Made by a program: the position numbers and the translations under genes
Notes under the pieces: generated by a model
Database searches by the model: none
The model's input: only the letters and a program-made list of their open reading frames with translations
Told to the model about the DNA's origin: nothing
From: Zygaena filipendulae
Taxonomy: Eukaryota; Arthropoda; Insecta; Lepidoptera; Zygaenidae
DNA: 64,000 bases
Direction of reading: 5' to 3'
NCBI GenBank assembly: GCA_907165275.2
Contig: OU015660.1
Coordinates: 6,884,501 to 6,948,500, forward strand
Shown here: piece after piece, positions 25,801-34,650 of the stretch
Layout of the letters: each line of letters opens with the position of its first letter
How positions within the stretch are numbered: the stretch's first letter is position 1

Positions 25801-28800
25801 TTGATTGTTTACCCAACCCTGGGGAATAAACGTGACACTAGCAAAGGGAAGTTTTGCCGACTTTACTGTAACTTTTTTTCCTTTCAGATTAATTACGGAG
25901 AGTCGTGTTATGGCTGGAGCTATTCGGATGAGTGATTGGTTCAACAGACCTTTGGTGCTTGAACTGAACAATGGCAATAGTTTTGATAACTTAGCCAGAG
26001 GCCTTACCGTGCAGCAACAAGAATTCAGTGACCAATTTTTCGACAGCGAAATAACACAGTTCCTTTTTAAGTGAGTACAGCATTAGGTAGGACTAGGTAT
26101 ATAAATATTTGCCGTTAGTTCGGCGACAGCTGTGTAAATATCTACTCACCACGAAATCCCTCGCCGCCACTCGTCGCGAATTCTACAATATATTTGACAC
26201 CATTTTAAATACGAAGGTACGGAAATGGTATATACGTGTGCTCATAGCAGTACCTACCTACTGTTAGTTATATTTCTGTTTGTAATTTTAGAACCTACTG
26301 AAATTTGTCTAAATTGGGTACCTATTCTCCTGGATATGAAATTCAAAATTCTAATTAGTCCGTCAGTTAGAATTAGAAATTAAAAACATAATAGATTTTT
26401 TTTCTTTTTCAAATAAATGAAAACAAACATAATATGTGGATAAAGCGCATTAAAGTTTAGGTGGGACTCTCATGACATCATTATTCAATATAAGCCCCGT
26501 ACAAACTGCATCGGGTTGTGACGTCACGCGAAATTTCAACTCAATGTATCGCAGTTGTTTTTTGTTGATTACGTAAAAAAAGAAAAAATACGGGTCCAAT
26601 ATTTTTTACTAATCGACACGACGGACTAAAATAAAATTTAGTCAAGTAGCCAATTCTAATACGTAATATTAGGTTTAAGTTAGTTAATTAATTAATGAAT
26701 TCTCAAACGAGTTTGTAAAATCGCAAATCCTTAAACGAGGTTTTCTTTTAAAAATCACTACTCCATCAAAGACAAAGCCGTCTCTTCAATCACGGTTGTG
26801 CATCATTGAACATACGATCAAGTACTCGTACGTATACCTACCTACAATTCAAATACTTTCCTAGTAGGTAAATACTTTTCTATAAAAGTTAAGTTTAGAA
26901 TTATATTTCAGACACGGTAATAAAAATACATTTTACCTTTGCGCTCAGTGAAGATTCACATTGATTTGTATTTATACCTACATATTATTCATACTCAGAC
27001 ATAAAGCACCCACGTCATTGAACAATCTAGACAGAATTTGAGATCATAAAAAAGTCCGTTGTGAATATTTTTATACGTAGGTTCCATTTCACTTATATTT
27101 TGTGCGAGTCGTATTTCAACCTAATCATCGTGGGTCATGGTCAATATAACATTTGATGTAGTGAAATTTTTACATGTGCTTTTCCTACATGAAAACCTAA
27201 TTGAATGTATCATGACTCCGGTTGAACGCATTTGTAACAGCTGTGTTCTTACACATGATTGCATACTACCGATATAAAGGCCCTACCTTTATATAGGGTA
27301 TTGTGAGCTTCATAATACCTATTCATAAAAGGGACTATGGAAACTGACATCCTTCGAGAAGTTTTTTTTTTATGTAAATATGTAGTAAACTACCTAATCT
27401 AAGAAAACATCTCATTGTATCATATTCTTGGGAATAAATAAATTTGAATTTGTCTCGCTCGTATAACTAACAAATATATGAATTGAATTGAAGTATGTGA
27501 GTAGGTAGGTAAATCTGCATACATATTATGTATAATGAAGCTTGGTAACTGACTCCTCAACGCTACACGGAATCTACGGAGGCCAGAAACATAAATGAAA
27601 AATAGTTTTCTTTTGCGGCACGACGTAAAGATCTCTTTATAATATTATAGTAGGTATAGGTAACGGCAATGCATAATATCCTTCATAAGTAAAATGATAG
27701 TTTATAATGTGTATTTTATTTGTGTTAGACGCAACAACACTTTCGGCGGGGACTTGCGAGCGACGGATATTCAGAGAGGTCGAGACCACGGCTTGGGGAC
27801 ATACGTCGCTGCCCGCAAAGTGTGTGGCCTGCCCGTCCCGCAGACATTCCAAGATATGCTTGATTATATATCGCAAGAGGTAATCTCGGGCTTAACAATA
27901 ATAATGATGTTTTGGAACGTTTTTAATATAGCTAAACTAGGCGTAGGACAAAACCTACGTTGTAAGAGATTTTATTTCAGACGAAATCGACAGAAACGTA
28001 GATATATAAATTATACCTATAGTATAAAGTCAACTTTTGATGATAGTTCTGCAATATTACAACTTAGAAAAAAGGTGCCAAACCATCTAAAGTGGCCGAT
28101 TTTAGCACTTTCTACGTATCGTTTTTGATATCAAGTTCAAATATTGCAGAATTAACATCAAAATTGTTTGTTATAACAATTATTTATAATACTTACTAGC
28201 TGTTCCTTACGGTTTAACCCGCGGTTATTTGGGGTTTCCGCGAGAATTCCGAAATAAAAGTATCCTTTATGTTAATCCACGTAATACTAGATATCTGTGT
28301 GCTAAATTCCATTCAAATCCGTTTAGCCGTTTTTGCGTGACTGATTAACACACCCACGAACATTCCAGCATACAAAATAGAAATTTAATTTATAATATCC
28401 CTATAACGCTGTCCCCTGAGTTTTTATCCGCGATGATTTCGGAGTTCCCGCGGGAATTCCGGGATAAAAACTATCCTATCTTTTAAGTTAGGCCAAATAC
28501 AACATAGTGACCAAATTTCATCATGATCGATTCAGTAGTTTAGGGAGTCCATCGCGGACAAACAACGTGACGCGTAATTTATATATATTAAGAAGATTAA
28601 GAAGATTGTAATATGGTATTGTAGGATTGTGTGTTTGTAAGTAAACACTGGTAAAGATCACACCGAGTAATCAAAAAAATATTTTGAATTGCACCAACAG
28701 AAGCATCTAGGTATAATAGGCAAGCTTCTCTTAAGGTAATCTCTTAAAATGACCATGAACTTTCACCTTAGAACATTCAAATCCTGCAAGAGCTGTACGA

Positions 28801-31800
28801 ATCGCCCGAGGATGTGGAGCTGGTGGTGGCCGGTGTGCTGGAGCGCAACGTGCCGGGCGCTCAGGCGGGGCCCACCTACCTGTGCATACTGACTGAGCAG
28901 TTCTACCGGACGCGCGTCGGCGACCGATACTTCTATGAGAATGGCGCCGACCCTGTCACTGCGTTCACGCCCAGTGAGTCACTCACACAACGTCCTTACA
29001 TATTATAAACAGAGTCCTTCGCCGCGTCTGTCTGGCTGTCTGTTCGCGATAAACTTTAAAACTATTGAAAGGATTTTCATGGTTTTCACCAATAGATAGA
29101 GTGGTTCAGAGGAAGGTTTATACGTATAAGTTTATCCTAAAATTCCAGCGGGAACTCCCGACTTTACCGTGGGTGAAACCGCGGGGATCGGCTAGTAAAT
29201 AATACAACGATGATAGCTCAGCCCCCTTAGCTAAGTAGACAAACTAGAATCGTTTACGCATAGAGATAACTGAGGAACAGAATTGTTATGTCACGTGGTC
29301 ATGCGAAGTTAGACTTTTGATTGGACGATTTAAGGGGACCGTGATATGAAGTGAAATTAAATGAATGAAATGCAGTAAACTTTATTTGTTACGACAATGG
29401 CAAAAACAGAAATAAATATATAATAATTATGCAACAATAAAGTACCTGCCTTAGTTTTCTATGTGTTGATTATTATAGATTGTGAATTTGGCCAAGGAGG
29501 CTGTTGTTTGGTACACATGTAGGTACAAGCTCTGCTTAGTTTGGGACCAGTTTCAGACCAGGCACTGTGGCGCTGACAGCTTATTATTACAATGGCCCAA
29601 GCTCTTTCTTCTTCTTACTTCTTTATCTTAGTTTTCTGACCGTACCGAAACTGCGCTGTAGCTGGTACAAACAAGTAAGTACCTATCAACTGTTAATAGA
29701 ATGTCGTATTTTCAAATGACCAGCGCATCATAGAAACTTATAATTTTATTTAAAAAAATTTCGCTTAATTCAAAAAGTTAAGCAAAAGGATCCTCTCATT
29801 TCCTTCGTAAACGAACTTGTAGAAACTTTCAAAATAGGTACCTATATCTATATCTTTAGAACTTCGGTCCTAACAGGTTGTGGTTTTAATAAAATTAGAT
29901 GAGAATCTATAAATGGTACGTGTCAAGGTTACAATATTTTATTTTAGCAAGACTTTCTCTGAATTTTCTATCAACGTTCAATTCAATAACAATAAAATAT
30001 TATTAACTAGCTGTGCTCAGCGGTTTCACCCGCGGTAATTTTGGAGTTCCTGCGGCAATTCCGGGATAAAAAGTACCCTACGTCCTTCTTTGTACTCCTG
30101 ACAACGTGCATGCCAAATTGCATCCAAATCAGTACAGGCGTTTTTGCGTGATTGAGTAACAAACATCCAAACATCCACACTTTCACATTTATAATATTGT
30201 AGGATTGTGTCTTGAAATTCTTCTTTTCGACATTTTTCCTTTAGAATAGAATATAATAGAATAGAATAGAATAGAATAGAATAGAATAGAATAGAATAGA
30301 ATAGAATAGAATAGAATAGAATAGAATAGGATAGGATAGAATAGAATAGAATAGAATATAATAGAATAGAATAGAATAGAATGGAATGGAACGGAACGGA
30401 ACGGAACGGAACGGAACGGAACGGAACGGAACGGAAATTTATGTTTTGTCACTCGTTATAATCCCATCTTGGATTCAAAACTGAAGTATTGTCTCGTAAA
30501 AATTCTGTCAAATCTTATCGATTTCCATCATTAGAAACAACGAGCCATATCAACCGCATTTGTCTCAAGATCGGTTCGTAATTGGATTTGTTGTTCTACG
30601 TATTATTCGAGTCGATTGCTTGAATAAGACATCAATCCTTATACTATTATAAATGCGAAAGCGAGTTTTTTTGTTTGTATGTTACGTTTTCACGCATTAA
30701 CGGCTTAACTGATCATCATGAAATTTTCCATGCACTTTGTCAGGGGTCAGAAAAGAACAAAGGGTAGGTATTTTTATCCCGGAATTCCCGTGGGAAATCC
30801 GAAATTAACGCGGGAAACTATATCAAATTTTGCATAGGTAGGTACTTTACGTTGTCATTGGTACAAGAAAACAACGAATTCCCGCGGGATCTCAGAAATT
30901 AATGCGGGCGAAACCGCGGTAAACAGCTAGTATTAAATAAGAAAAACTGGATAATATTTTTTTGTATCCAACCTAGCGCGTAGATATATACCGACATAAT
31001 ATGCTTTGTTAGTTTTCTATACTTGTCAATTACTTATAGTTCGCAATCTGAGTACCGACATTGGCAAAATTATCGCATTGATATTGAGTTAGAAGCATAT
31101 AAAATAAGAAAAAGCTCTGGCAAGCCATATTTAGGGTTGCAGCCTGTGCCGTATTAAATGGAGGTGACCATGAGGTGACCGAGGCTTGTTTTGGATATAC
31201 AAGGACTAAAATTATCAAAATATAATTAATTATCTCATATTTTTGTCATTCAAATAGGTCAATTATCATCAATTCGCCACGGCGCATCGATGGCGCGCCT
31301 GCTTTGTGATAACGTCGAAAGCATACGTTTAATGCAGCCAAAAGCTTTCTTGCAAATTAAACAAAGGTAAGTACCATACTAATGACTAAATCTTTTCACT
31401 TCCTAAAAAAAGTCTTTTAATTAATTTAATTTTAATTTTGTTACGTACAAGCTGTAATTTCGGAGTTCCAGCGAGCATTAATTCTGGGATTAAAAGTAGA
31501 TACTTACCTATACCCTATTGTTTCATGGTTATTATCGGCGAAATCGTTTAAGTGTGAACAAATACACATTTGCATTTATATGATATTAGTTAGGATAGTA
31601 TAAAAATTCGTCAATTTGTCAGACTGAGTTAATTTGAAATTTGGGACGCGTCAAACCTATTCAATTTTTGTTAATTGTGCGCGTCACTTACTTTGCCTAA
31701 TAATCTATCATATTTGGCTAAGACTCAATATTTACCATTCAAAAGTGCTTCCGTACTGTTGCCGGCTTGATCCTTACTATTTATTATAAATTTAATTGGT

Positions 31801-33781
31801 GAGATTCCAAAAACATTCCACTTGGAGAGATTCCAAAAATTCTTGCACCAAATGAAATGGAAAATTATCCCCGAGAATTTATGTTAAGCGCAATGAGACT
31901 TGTCAGTTTATTTGTGATGAAAAAGGGATTAACTGACTAGACAAATTAATGATGATGCTTGTCTACACGAAGACTAGACGTCAAGCTATTATGTCAATGT
32001 AATTATCAAAACACAACTTTGCACGTTTATTTGTTTAGTGACAAGGAAGTTTATGTTTTTATTAGATTGTTATCCAGAAACTTCTCTTTGAATTAACACC
32101 AAGTTGCAAAAGAGCTTATCTTTATTATGCTTTACTGATTTCAAATGGAATCTAAACGATCGCAACTAACTTTTCGTCGTTAATAAAGAAAACAAGAAAA
32201 ATAAGCGTCACACCAACAAAAAAAAAACAAGTTCTGTAATGCCGTTCTTGATGGAACATTCAGAAAATGTTGTTAATAATTTCATATCAGTAGGTACTTA
32301 TTTAATATGACTGTGTATAATATCGCCGCCTACGATTCCTATACGATGAAAATATTAATGATATTTATGTAAAAAAAAATAATGACATACATTTGCCCAT
32401 TTTTGAGATTTTCGCTTTTTGCCGTCGATATATTGTAGTTTATTCTTAAATTATACCTATGTAAAAAAATGTGTCGAATGTAATTTACTAACATCAAATG
32501 TTTGTTGATTTGTAAATCACAAAAGAATTACTATCCTTAAACAACTCTTCTATGAAGCCGTGACTCTAGGTTGAGGGGTTTGGTCTAGTTTTTATAAAGG
32601 GATGAGTATTTGCACTATACCTGGCTCTTAAAAACGTTTCATATTATGTTGATATTAAATTATTATAGTTGGATATACATATTTAGTTACATTTTCAACC
32701 TGGGATAATATGGGAATCATATGGGCTTATAGATATATCGAGTCTAAAACAATTTTAGGTATAATGCAAAAATTTAGGGAACCTAATTATTTAGTTAGTC
32801 TTTTATAATAAACTATGTCAACAAAGAGAAATCAAATTAAAAATAAAATAGGTAATATGAAGAGTTTATCACCATTTCTTTGTGCTCTTTTATTTATATA
32901 CCTACGGGTAATAAAAAAATCCAAAGTTTCCTATAAATCTTTACGGTATACTCAGGAATTCCTATTGTTACTAATCCATATAAAAACTTAAATTATGAGC
33001 TTTATCAAGAGTACTGTCTCCATATAGGATGCTAATAATTTCAAAAATCATCCTGGACCTATAACTTTTTTATATAACATAAAAGGAAAAGTCTTAATAT
33101 GACAAAGGGAAATTCCCGCTTTTATGACGCTTTTGCTACAAACGGAAGTATCGGAATTTATCACAATGTGTTCCACGTCAATCCATTCAAATAATTCTAA
33201 CTTCTAAATTACCTTTAAGTATCAATCGTTCGGTGTCAGTTAAAAGGATCGGCCTATTTCTAAAACATTTTCATCGTACCGAACAGGAAAATTCCGTGTG
33301 TCATAGAGATTATTTAGCTTTAGACAAGCGAGCACTCCACAAGAATGCTGATGTTTTCGATCGATAACATAGATTCCTCTAGTGAAATAGAATTTTCCGT
33401 AGGTATAACCGCTCGGGTTCTCAATGGCGCAATCCATTGAAAGAAAATCCTAAGGACTATTCATTAAGTTGCAAGGCTGGAAAAATGTTGTGTGCAAAAA
33501 AAGACAAGGATAAGCCAGTCTTGCGCAGTAAAATTTTTTTTTTGTGTTCGTTTTAAGATTGATCTATATGGATTAAGAACGACGCGATGAAAAAAAATAA
33601 TGTTTATAGCTCTTTACAACATAATTATCTATTTAAGATTAATGAATACCTGATCCTGATGTATTGGAATGTAAAGTTGATTTTTTGTTTCTACAGCAAC
33701 CAATTAGTGCCATGTGAGCAGATACCAGAGATCGACCTCAGGCTATGGCAGGACACGCTCGGATTATTTGCAAATAAATAA
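13614..33781 (+). CDS. Secreted animal haem peroxidase (chorion-peroxidase-like), 12 coding exons
   Basis: Joined exons: 13614-13819, 17059-17243, 19098-19274, 20066-20262, 21985-22183, 23045-23242, 24878-25028, 25888-26070, 27729-27879, 28772-28973, 31258-31366, 33697-33781. All junctions are GT-AG with matching phases. The total is 2043 nt, 680 residues plus TAA. Residues 1 to about 21 are a signal peptide (hydrophobic AYLVLLVYVCSTFA), so the enzyme should be secreted. Family motifs in order: RSIDGSCNN (exon 2), distal His178 in QIVTHDMSL with Asp179 as Ca ligand, Ca loop TAYMDLS (260-266), catalytic Arg325 in GDIRVNQ, LLREHNRIA, proximal His430 in AAFRHFHTLIRG, DIQRGRDHG (512-520). The family oxidises substrates with H2O2; insect members act in chorion cross-linking, gut immunity and redox control. 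Which role applies here cannot be told. Thr177 and Gln328 replace the Asp and Glu that bond haem covalently in myeloperoxidase. An acceptor 9 nt before ATG implies an upstream 5'UTR exon, not located. Confidence 0.93.
13820..17058 (+). other. Peroxidase intron 1
   Basis: 3.2 kb, AT-rich. It holds the IR1 element and GC-rich patch near 15300-15405, a poly-T/A stretch at 15415-15450, and otherwise no repeat or exon that I can support. Confidence 0.6.
15349..15361. promoter_or_regulatory. Perfect IR1 ecdysone-receptor-type element in intron 1
   Basis: AGGTCATTGACCT is a perfect AGGTCA inverted repeat with one-base spacing, the ideal EcR/USP PAL1 site. A 12-bp palindrome, AGCTGATCAGCT, lies just upstream (15331-15342, preceded by C to form CAGCTG). 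Unusually GC-rich DNA follows (15362-15405). Binding is inferred from the motif only. Confidence 0.5.
17059..17243 (+). CDS. Peroxidase coding exon 2
   Basis: The acceptor is TTCAGTTTCAG and the donor GTACGT. It encodes residues 70-130: a Pro-rich start (NPPPPQGSG), then CGITPPFCTNTRYRSIDGSC, the conserved N-terminal Cys pattern of animal peroxidases, and SPYGRLLPANYGDG. Confidence 0.92.
17311..17815 (+). repeat. Lepidopteran 'TTAACCGACTTCCAAAAA' dispersed repeat in intron 2
   Basis: It starts TTTTAACCGACTTCC, then GGAGGAGGTTCTCAATTCG, and includes the TTCAAGTTCCATTGTAAAGA and GGCACTGCACCTATAGCG stretches. Later come ACTTCAAAACACACAAAAAT and GCGGCTCGTGTCTGTGATG. I recognise the type as a common moth or butterfly repeat. 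Shorter pieces of the same head lie near 21690, 45380 and 49487. Confidence 0.6.
18860..19050 (+). repeat. R1 repeat copy in intron 2
   Basis: AGCAGTTCCTTACGGTTTC, AGTTCCCGCGGGAATTC, then (CATC)n and ATTAGTAGG. It ends 47 bases before exon 3, close to that exon's acceptor region. Confidence 0.75.
19098..19274 (+). CDS. Peroxidase coding exon 3 (distal His)
   Basis: It follows acceptor TTCACAG and ends at donor GTAAGT. It encodes residues 132-189 and contains QQWGQIVTHDMSLTAG. His178 is the distal haem His, Gln174 the conserved Gln four residues before it, and Asp179 a Ca ligand. Thr177 stands where myeloperoxidase has the haem-ester Asp94. Confidence 0.94.
19831..19863. repeat. Hairpin in intron 3
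   Basis: TATTTTCATATTTAC and GTAAATATGAAAATA are separated by three bases. Confidence 0.5.
20066..20262 (+). CDS. Peroxidase coding exon 4
   Basis: The acceptor is ACCATACAG and the donor GTAACT (phase 0). It encodes residues 191-255, Cys-rich (LVCCDDNG, CAPILVPP, TTCMNFVRT, DRGCTSPNAPAQP). Reading frames on both strands run through this exon; only this frame fits the family and both neighbouring phases. Confidence 0.9.
20829..20872. repeat. Hairpin in intron 4
   Basis: TAAAAAATTCTACATTAA and its complement flank a 7-base loop. Confidence 0.5.
21286..21391 (+). repeat. LINE 3'-tail fragment (CR1-like) in intron 4
   Basis: TCCATGGGCGGTGGAAATCA, CTTACCATCAGGTG and GCCCGTTTGCCCCCTATG, then an A-run. 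This is a familiar 3' end of lepidopteran LINEs. Confidence 0.55.
21405..21678 (-). repeat. R1 repeat copy in intron 4
   Basis: It starts ATTGTTAATGCGAAATTAAC and ends CACGAGGAACAGCTGGTT. It is lengthened by a partly duplicated middle. Confidence 0.65.
21985..22183 (+). CDS. Peroxidase coding exon 5 (calcium loop)
   Basis: The acceptor is CGTTTTTTAG and the donor GTAATC. It encodes residues 256-321. TAYMDLSLVYGN carries the Thr-x-Tyr-x-Asp-x-Ser Ca site (260, 262, 264, 266). It ends in an NVT glycosylation sequon and two Cys. Confidence 0.93.
22772..22905 (+). repeat. tRNA-derived SINE in intron 5
   Basis: GCACCGTTGGTGTAGTCGTT gives a good A box and GCAGGTTCGATCCCC (22822-22836) a good B box, the two pol III promoter boxes. 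A related copy lies on the - strand at 40290. It does not fold as a complete tRNA, so it is not called as a tRNA gene. Confidence 0.6.
23045..23242 (+). CDS. Peroxidase coding exon 6 (catalytic Arg)
   Basis: The acceptor is GTTCAACAG and the donor GTAAGT. It encodes residues 323-387 with GDIRVNQ, LLREHNRIA, FQEARRI and IQHINYYEYLP. Arg325 is the catalytic Arg. Gln328 is at the place of myeloperoxidase Glu242, and Asn329 at Met243. Confidence 0.95.
24107..24185 (+). repeat. 'AAACCGATCAAGAGCG' repeat fragment
   Basis: AAAAACCGATCAAGAGCGAA then TATGTCGGACCGTACAAAGT. It resembles the head of a common lepidopteran repeat. A related element is at 40399. Confidence 0.4.
24234..24553. mobile_element. 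MITE-1, full copy in intron 6
   Basis: It is in the opposite orientation to 6795-7130. TTAGTCCGTCAGTTAG and the complement of CTACAAGACGGACTAA bound a middle with GTGACGTCAC twice. The outer ends, GGGATGTGGACTAC and its poorer mate, lie about 24234 and 24553. Confidence 0.8.
24878..25028 (+). CDS. Peroxidase coding exon 7 (proximal His)
   Basis: The acceptor is CGTAACCAG and the donor GTAAGT. It encodes residues 389-437 and ends in AAFRHFHTLIRG. His430 aligns with the proximal haem His; Phe429 replaces the more usual Gly or Ala before it. Confidence 0.91.
25256..25372 (+). repeat. R1-like scrap in intron 7
   Basis: ATCAGCTAATTAGCAGTGAA with GTTTCGGAATTTCC and GGAACTCC. It resembles the 3292-3600 variety. 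Confidence 0.4.
25888..26070 (+). CDS. Peroxidase coding exon 8
   Basis: The acceptor follows a pyrimidine tract (TTTTTTTCCTTTCAG); the donor is GTGAGT. It encodes residues 439-498, including SDWFNRP, GLTVQQQEFSDQF and EITQFLF, the usual stretch between the proximal His and the DIQRGRDHG block. Confidence 0.9.
26312..26655. mobile_element. MITE-1, full copy in intron 8
   Basis: AATTGGGTACCTATTCTCC to GTCAAGTAGCCAATT. The inner TTAGTCCGTC and GACGGACTAA are kept. One CRE-like site is intact (GTGACGTCAC) and the other is mutated. Confidence 0.8.
27729..27879 (+). CDS. Peroxidase coding exon 9 (DIQRGRDHG block)
   Basis: The acceptor is ATTTGTGTTAG and the donor GTAATC (phase 0). It encodes residues 500-549: an NNT sequon, GGDLRATDIQRGRDHGLGTY and CGLPVP. 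The signature block is intact. The reading frame stays open into the intron, so the exon end rests on the donor and the next phase. Confidence 0.94.
28195..28395 (+). repeat. R1 repeat copy in intron 9
   Basis: ACTAGCTGTTCCTTACGG to AATTTATAATATCCC. Confidence 0.75.
28405..28605 (+). repeat. R1 repeat subtype b in intron 9
   Basis: GAGTTCCCGCGGGAATTCCG, GGATAAAAACTATCC, then CCATCGCGGACAAACAACGT. It shares this tail with 835-1025, in the opposite orientation. Confidence 0.7.
28772..28973 (+). CDS. Peroxidase coding exon 10
   Basis: The acceptor is TTTCACCTTAG and the donor GTGAGT. It encodes residues 550-616 (NIQILQELYESPEDVELVV, GVLERNVPGAQAGPTYLCIL, FYRTRVGDRYFYENG). It is visibly GC-richer than its sister exons and the flanking introns. 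Confidence 0.93.
29002..29196 (-). repeat. R1 repeat subtype c in intron 10
   Basis: It begins about 30 bases after exon 10. The tail GTCTGTTCGCGATAAAC and the GAGGAAGGTTTATACGTA stretch are shared with 42505-42705. It ends GCGGGGATCGGCTAGTAA. Confidence 0.7.
29222..29338. mobile_element. Short MITE (ACTGAGGAAC type), copy 1
   Basis: CCCCTTA and TAAGGGG ends. The middle GATAACTGAGGAACAG, TGTCACGTGGTCAT and CTTTTGATTGGA recurs in reverse at 54783-54897. Confidence 0.6.
30007..30208 (+). repeat. R1 repeat, full-length copy in intron 10
   Basis: AACTAGCTGTGCTCAGCGG to ATTTATAATATTGTAGGATT. Confidence 0.85.
30243..30436 (-). repeat. ATTCT-family pentanucleotide array in intron 10
   Basis: About 39 pentamers written AGAAT on this strand, with a few AGGAT and ATAAT variants, passing through GGAAT to a run of GGAAC at the right end. 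It has the same core unit as the 43-kb array, in the opposite orientation. Confidence 0.95.
30634..30932 (-). repeat. R1 repeat copy with duplicated half, intron 10
   Basis: AATCCTTATACTATTATAAA to GCGGTAAACAGCTAGT. The GGAATTCCC/AACGCGGG half occurs twice. Confidence 0.7.
31258..31366 (+). CDS. Peroxidase coding exon 11
   Basis: The acceptor is TTCAAATAG and the donor GTAAGT. It encodes residues 618-652 (QLSSIRHGASMARLLCDNVE, IRLMQPKAFLQIKQ), matching the family's 'I+...SLARLICDN' segment. It is too short to stand out as an ORF. Confidence 0.9.
31367..33696 (+). other. Peroxidase intron 11
   Basis: 2.3 kb of AT-rich DNA with a small R1-like scrap near 31440-31600. No exon or intact repeat is seen. 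Confidence 0.5.
33697..33781 (+). CDS. Peroxidase coding exon 12 (C terminus)
   Basis: The acceptor is TTGTTTCTACAG. It encodes residues 654-680 (NQLVPCEQIPEIDLRLWQ, then DTLGLFANK) and the TAA stop. The VPC..IPE.DL..W ending is the usual end of the peroxidase domain. No membrane anchor or extra domain follows. Confidence 0.92.
33773..33778 (+). terminator. Candidate poly(A) signal overlapping the last two peroxidase codons
   Basis: AATAAA is formed by the codons Asn-Lys just before the stop, followed by a T/G-rich stretch at about 33800-33840. If used, the 3'UTR would be only some tens of bases. The next AATAAA lies near 34765 and others near 35096. Which is used cannot be decided from sequence. 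Confidence 0.35.
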
Positions 33782-34454
33782 GTTTTGAGGAAAATACACG
33801 GTTAGTGTTCTAAGTCTTAGATCGTATTTTCGTATGTGATCCAACTAAATTTGCAGATTGTTTTGGAGTCAATTAAAAAAAAATTGTTGAACAAAATATG
33901 TAGTAATAATTTTCCTTGATTTTTTTATTGTTAGTTTCGTAAACGTGCAAAAATAGCTATTACGAATTTATTAAATTAAGTGGTCTACGGGTAAAAGAGT
34001 TCTCCGTGGAACCAGTGGGTCTAGCTGGTGGATCTACGAGTTGTGCCACACGTATTTTATATGTATACGCTAGTATTAATCTGAATTTAATAATTTCAAA
34101 ATTCAACGTGGTGTTTGTTTGTGTTAATATAGTAAAAACAATTCGAACCTACAGAAAATGAAACCAACACTTGCTCAAAGGTTGTGAATACACACAACAT
34201 TATTTACACTATATCGGCATATTATTATACCGTGTAAACTTTGATAATATCAGTAATAATACGTTTATTATCTTTTCTTGAACAACCATGGCTACCTACT
34301 GAAATACGTATATATTAGGTAAGTATACGAGTGTTAAATAAGTACGAGGAACAATCAATCAGCTAGCATATAGGTATGTTTTTCTTTATTTTGTTAATAA
34401 TTTTTAGTATAACACCTACACACTAATCAGGCTTATAGCATGAATCTATAAGTA

Positions 34455-34650
34455 GGTACTATTATGAAAAGGAAAAGTTTATGAGTTTGTGTGGTTGTAC
34501 CCCGGGATAATATCTGGATCTGCTGAACCGATTTTGAAATTTCTTACGTTATTTGTGAGTGTGATTGGCTATATTCTAACCCGGAATTCCCGCGGGAATT
34601 CCGAAATTACCACGGGTGAAACCACGGGGGAACAGCTAGTGAGACATAAA
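34455..34650 (-). repeat. R1 repeat copy
   Basis: It ends ACCACGGGGGAACAGCTAGT with a CCCGCGGGAATTCCG core. The other end is diverged (GAAAAGTTTATGAGTTTGTG). Confidence 0.7.

Noticed and set aside
30189..30452. 87-residue - strand ORF rich in FYSIL
   Set aside because: It is a translation of the intronic ATTCT array.
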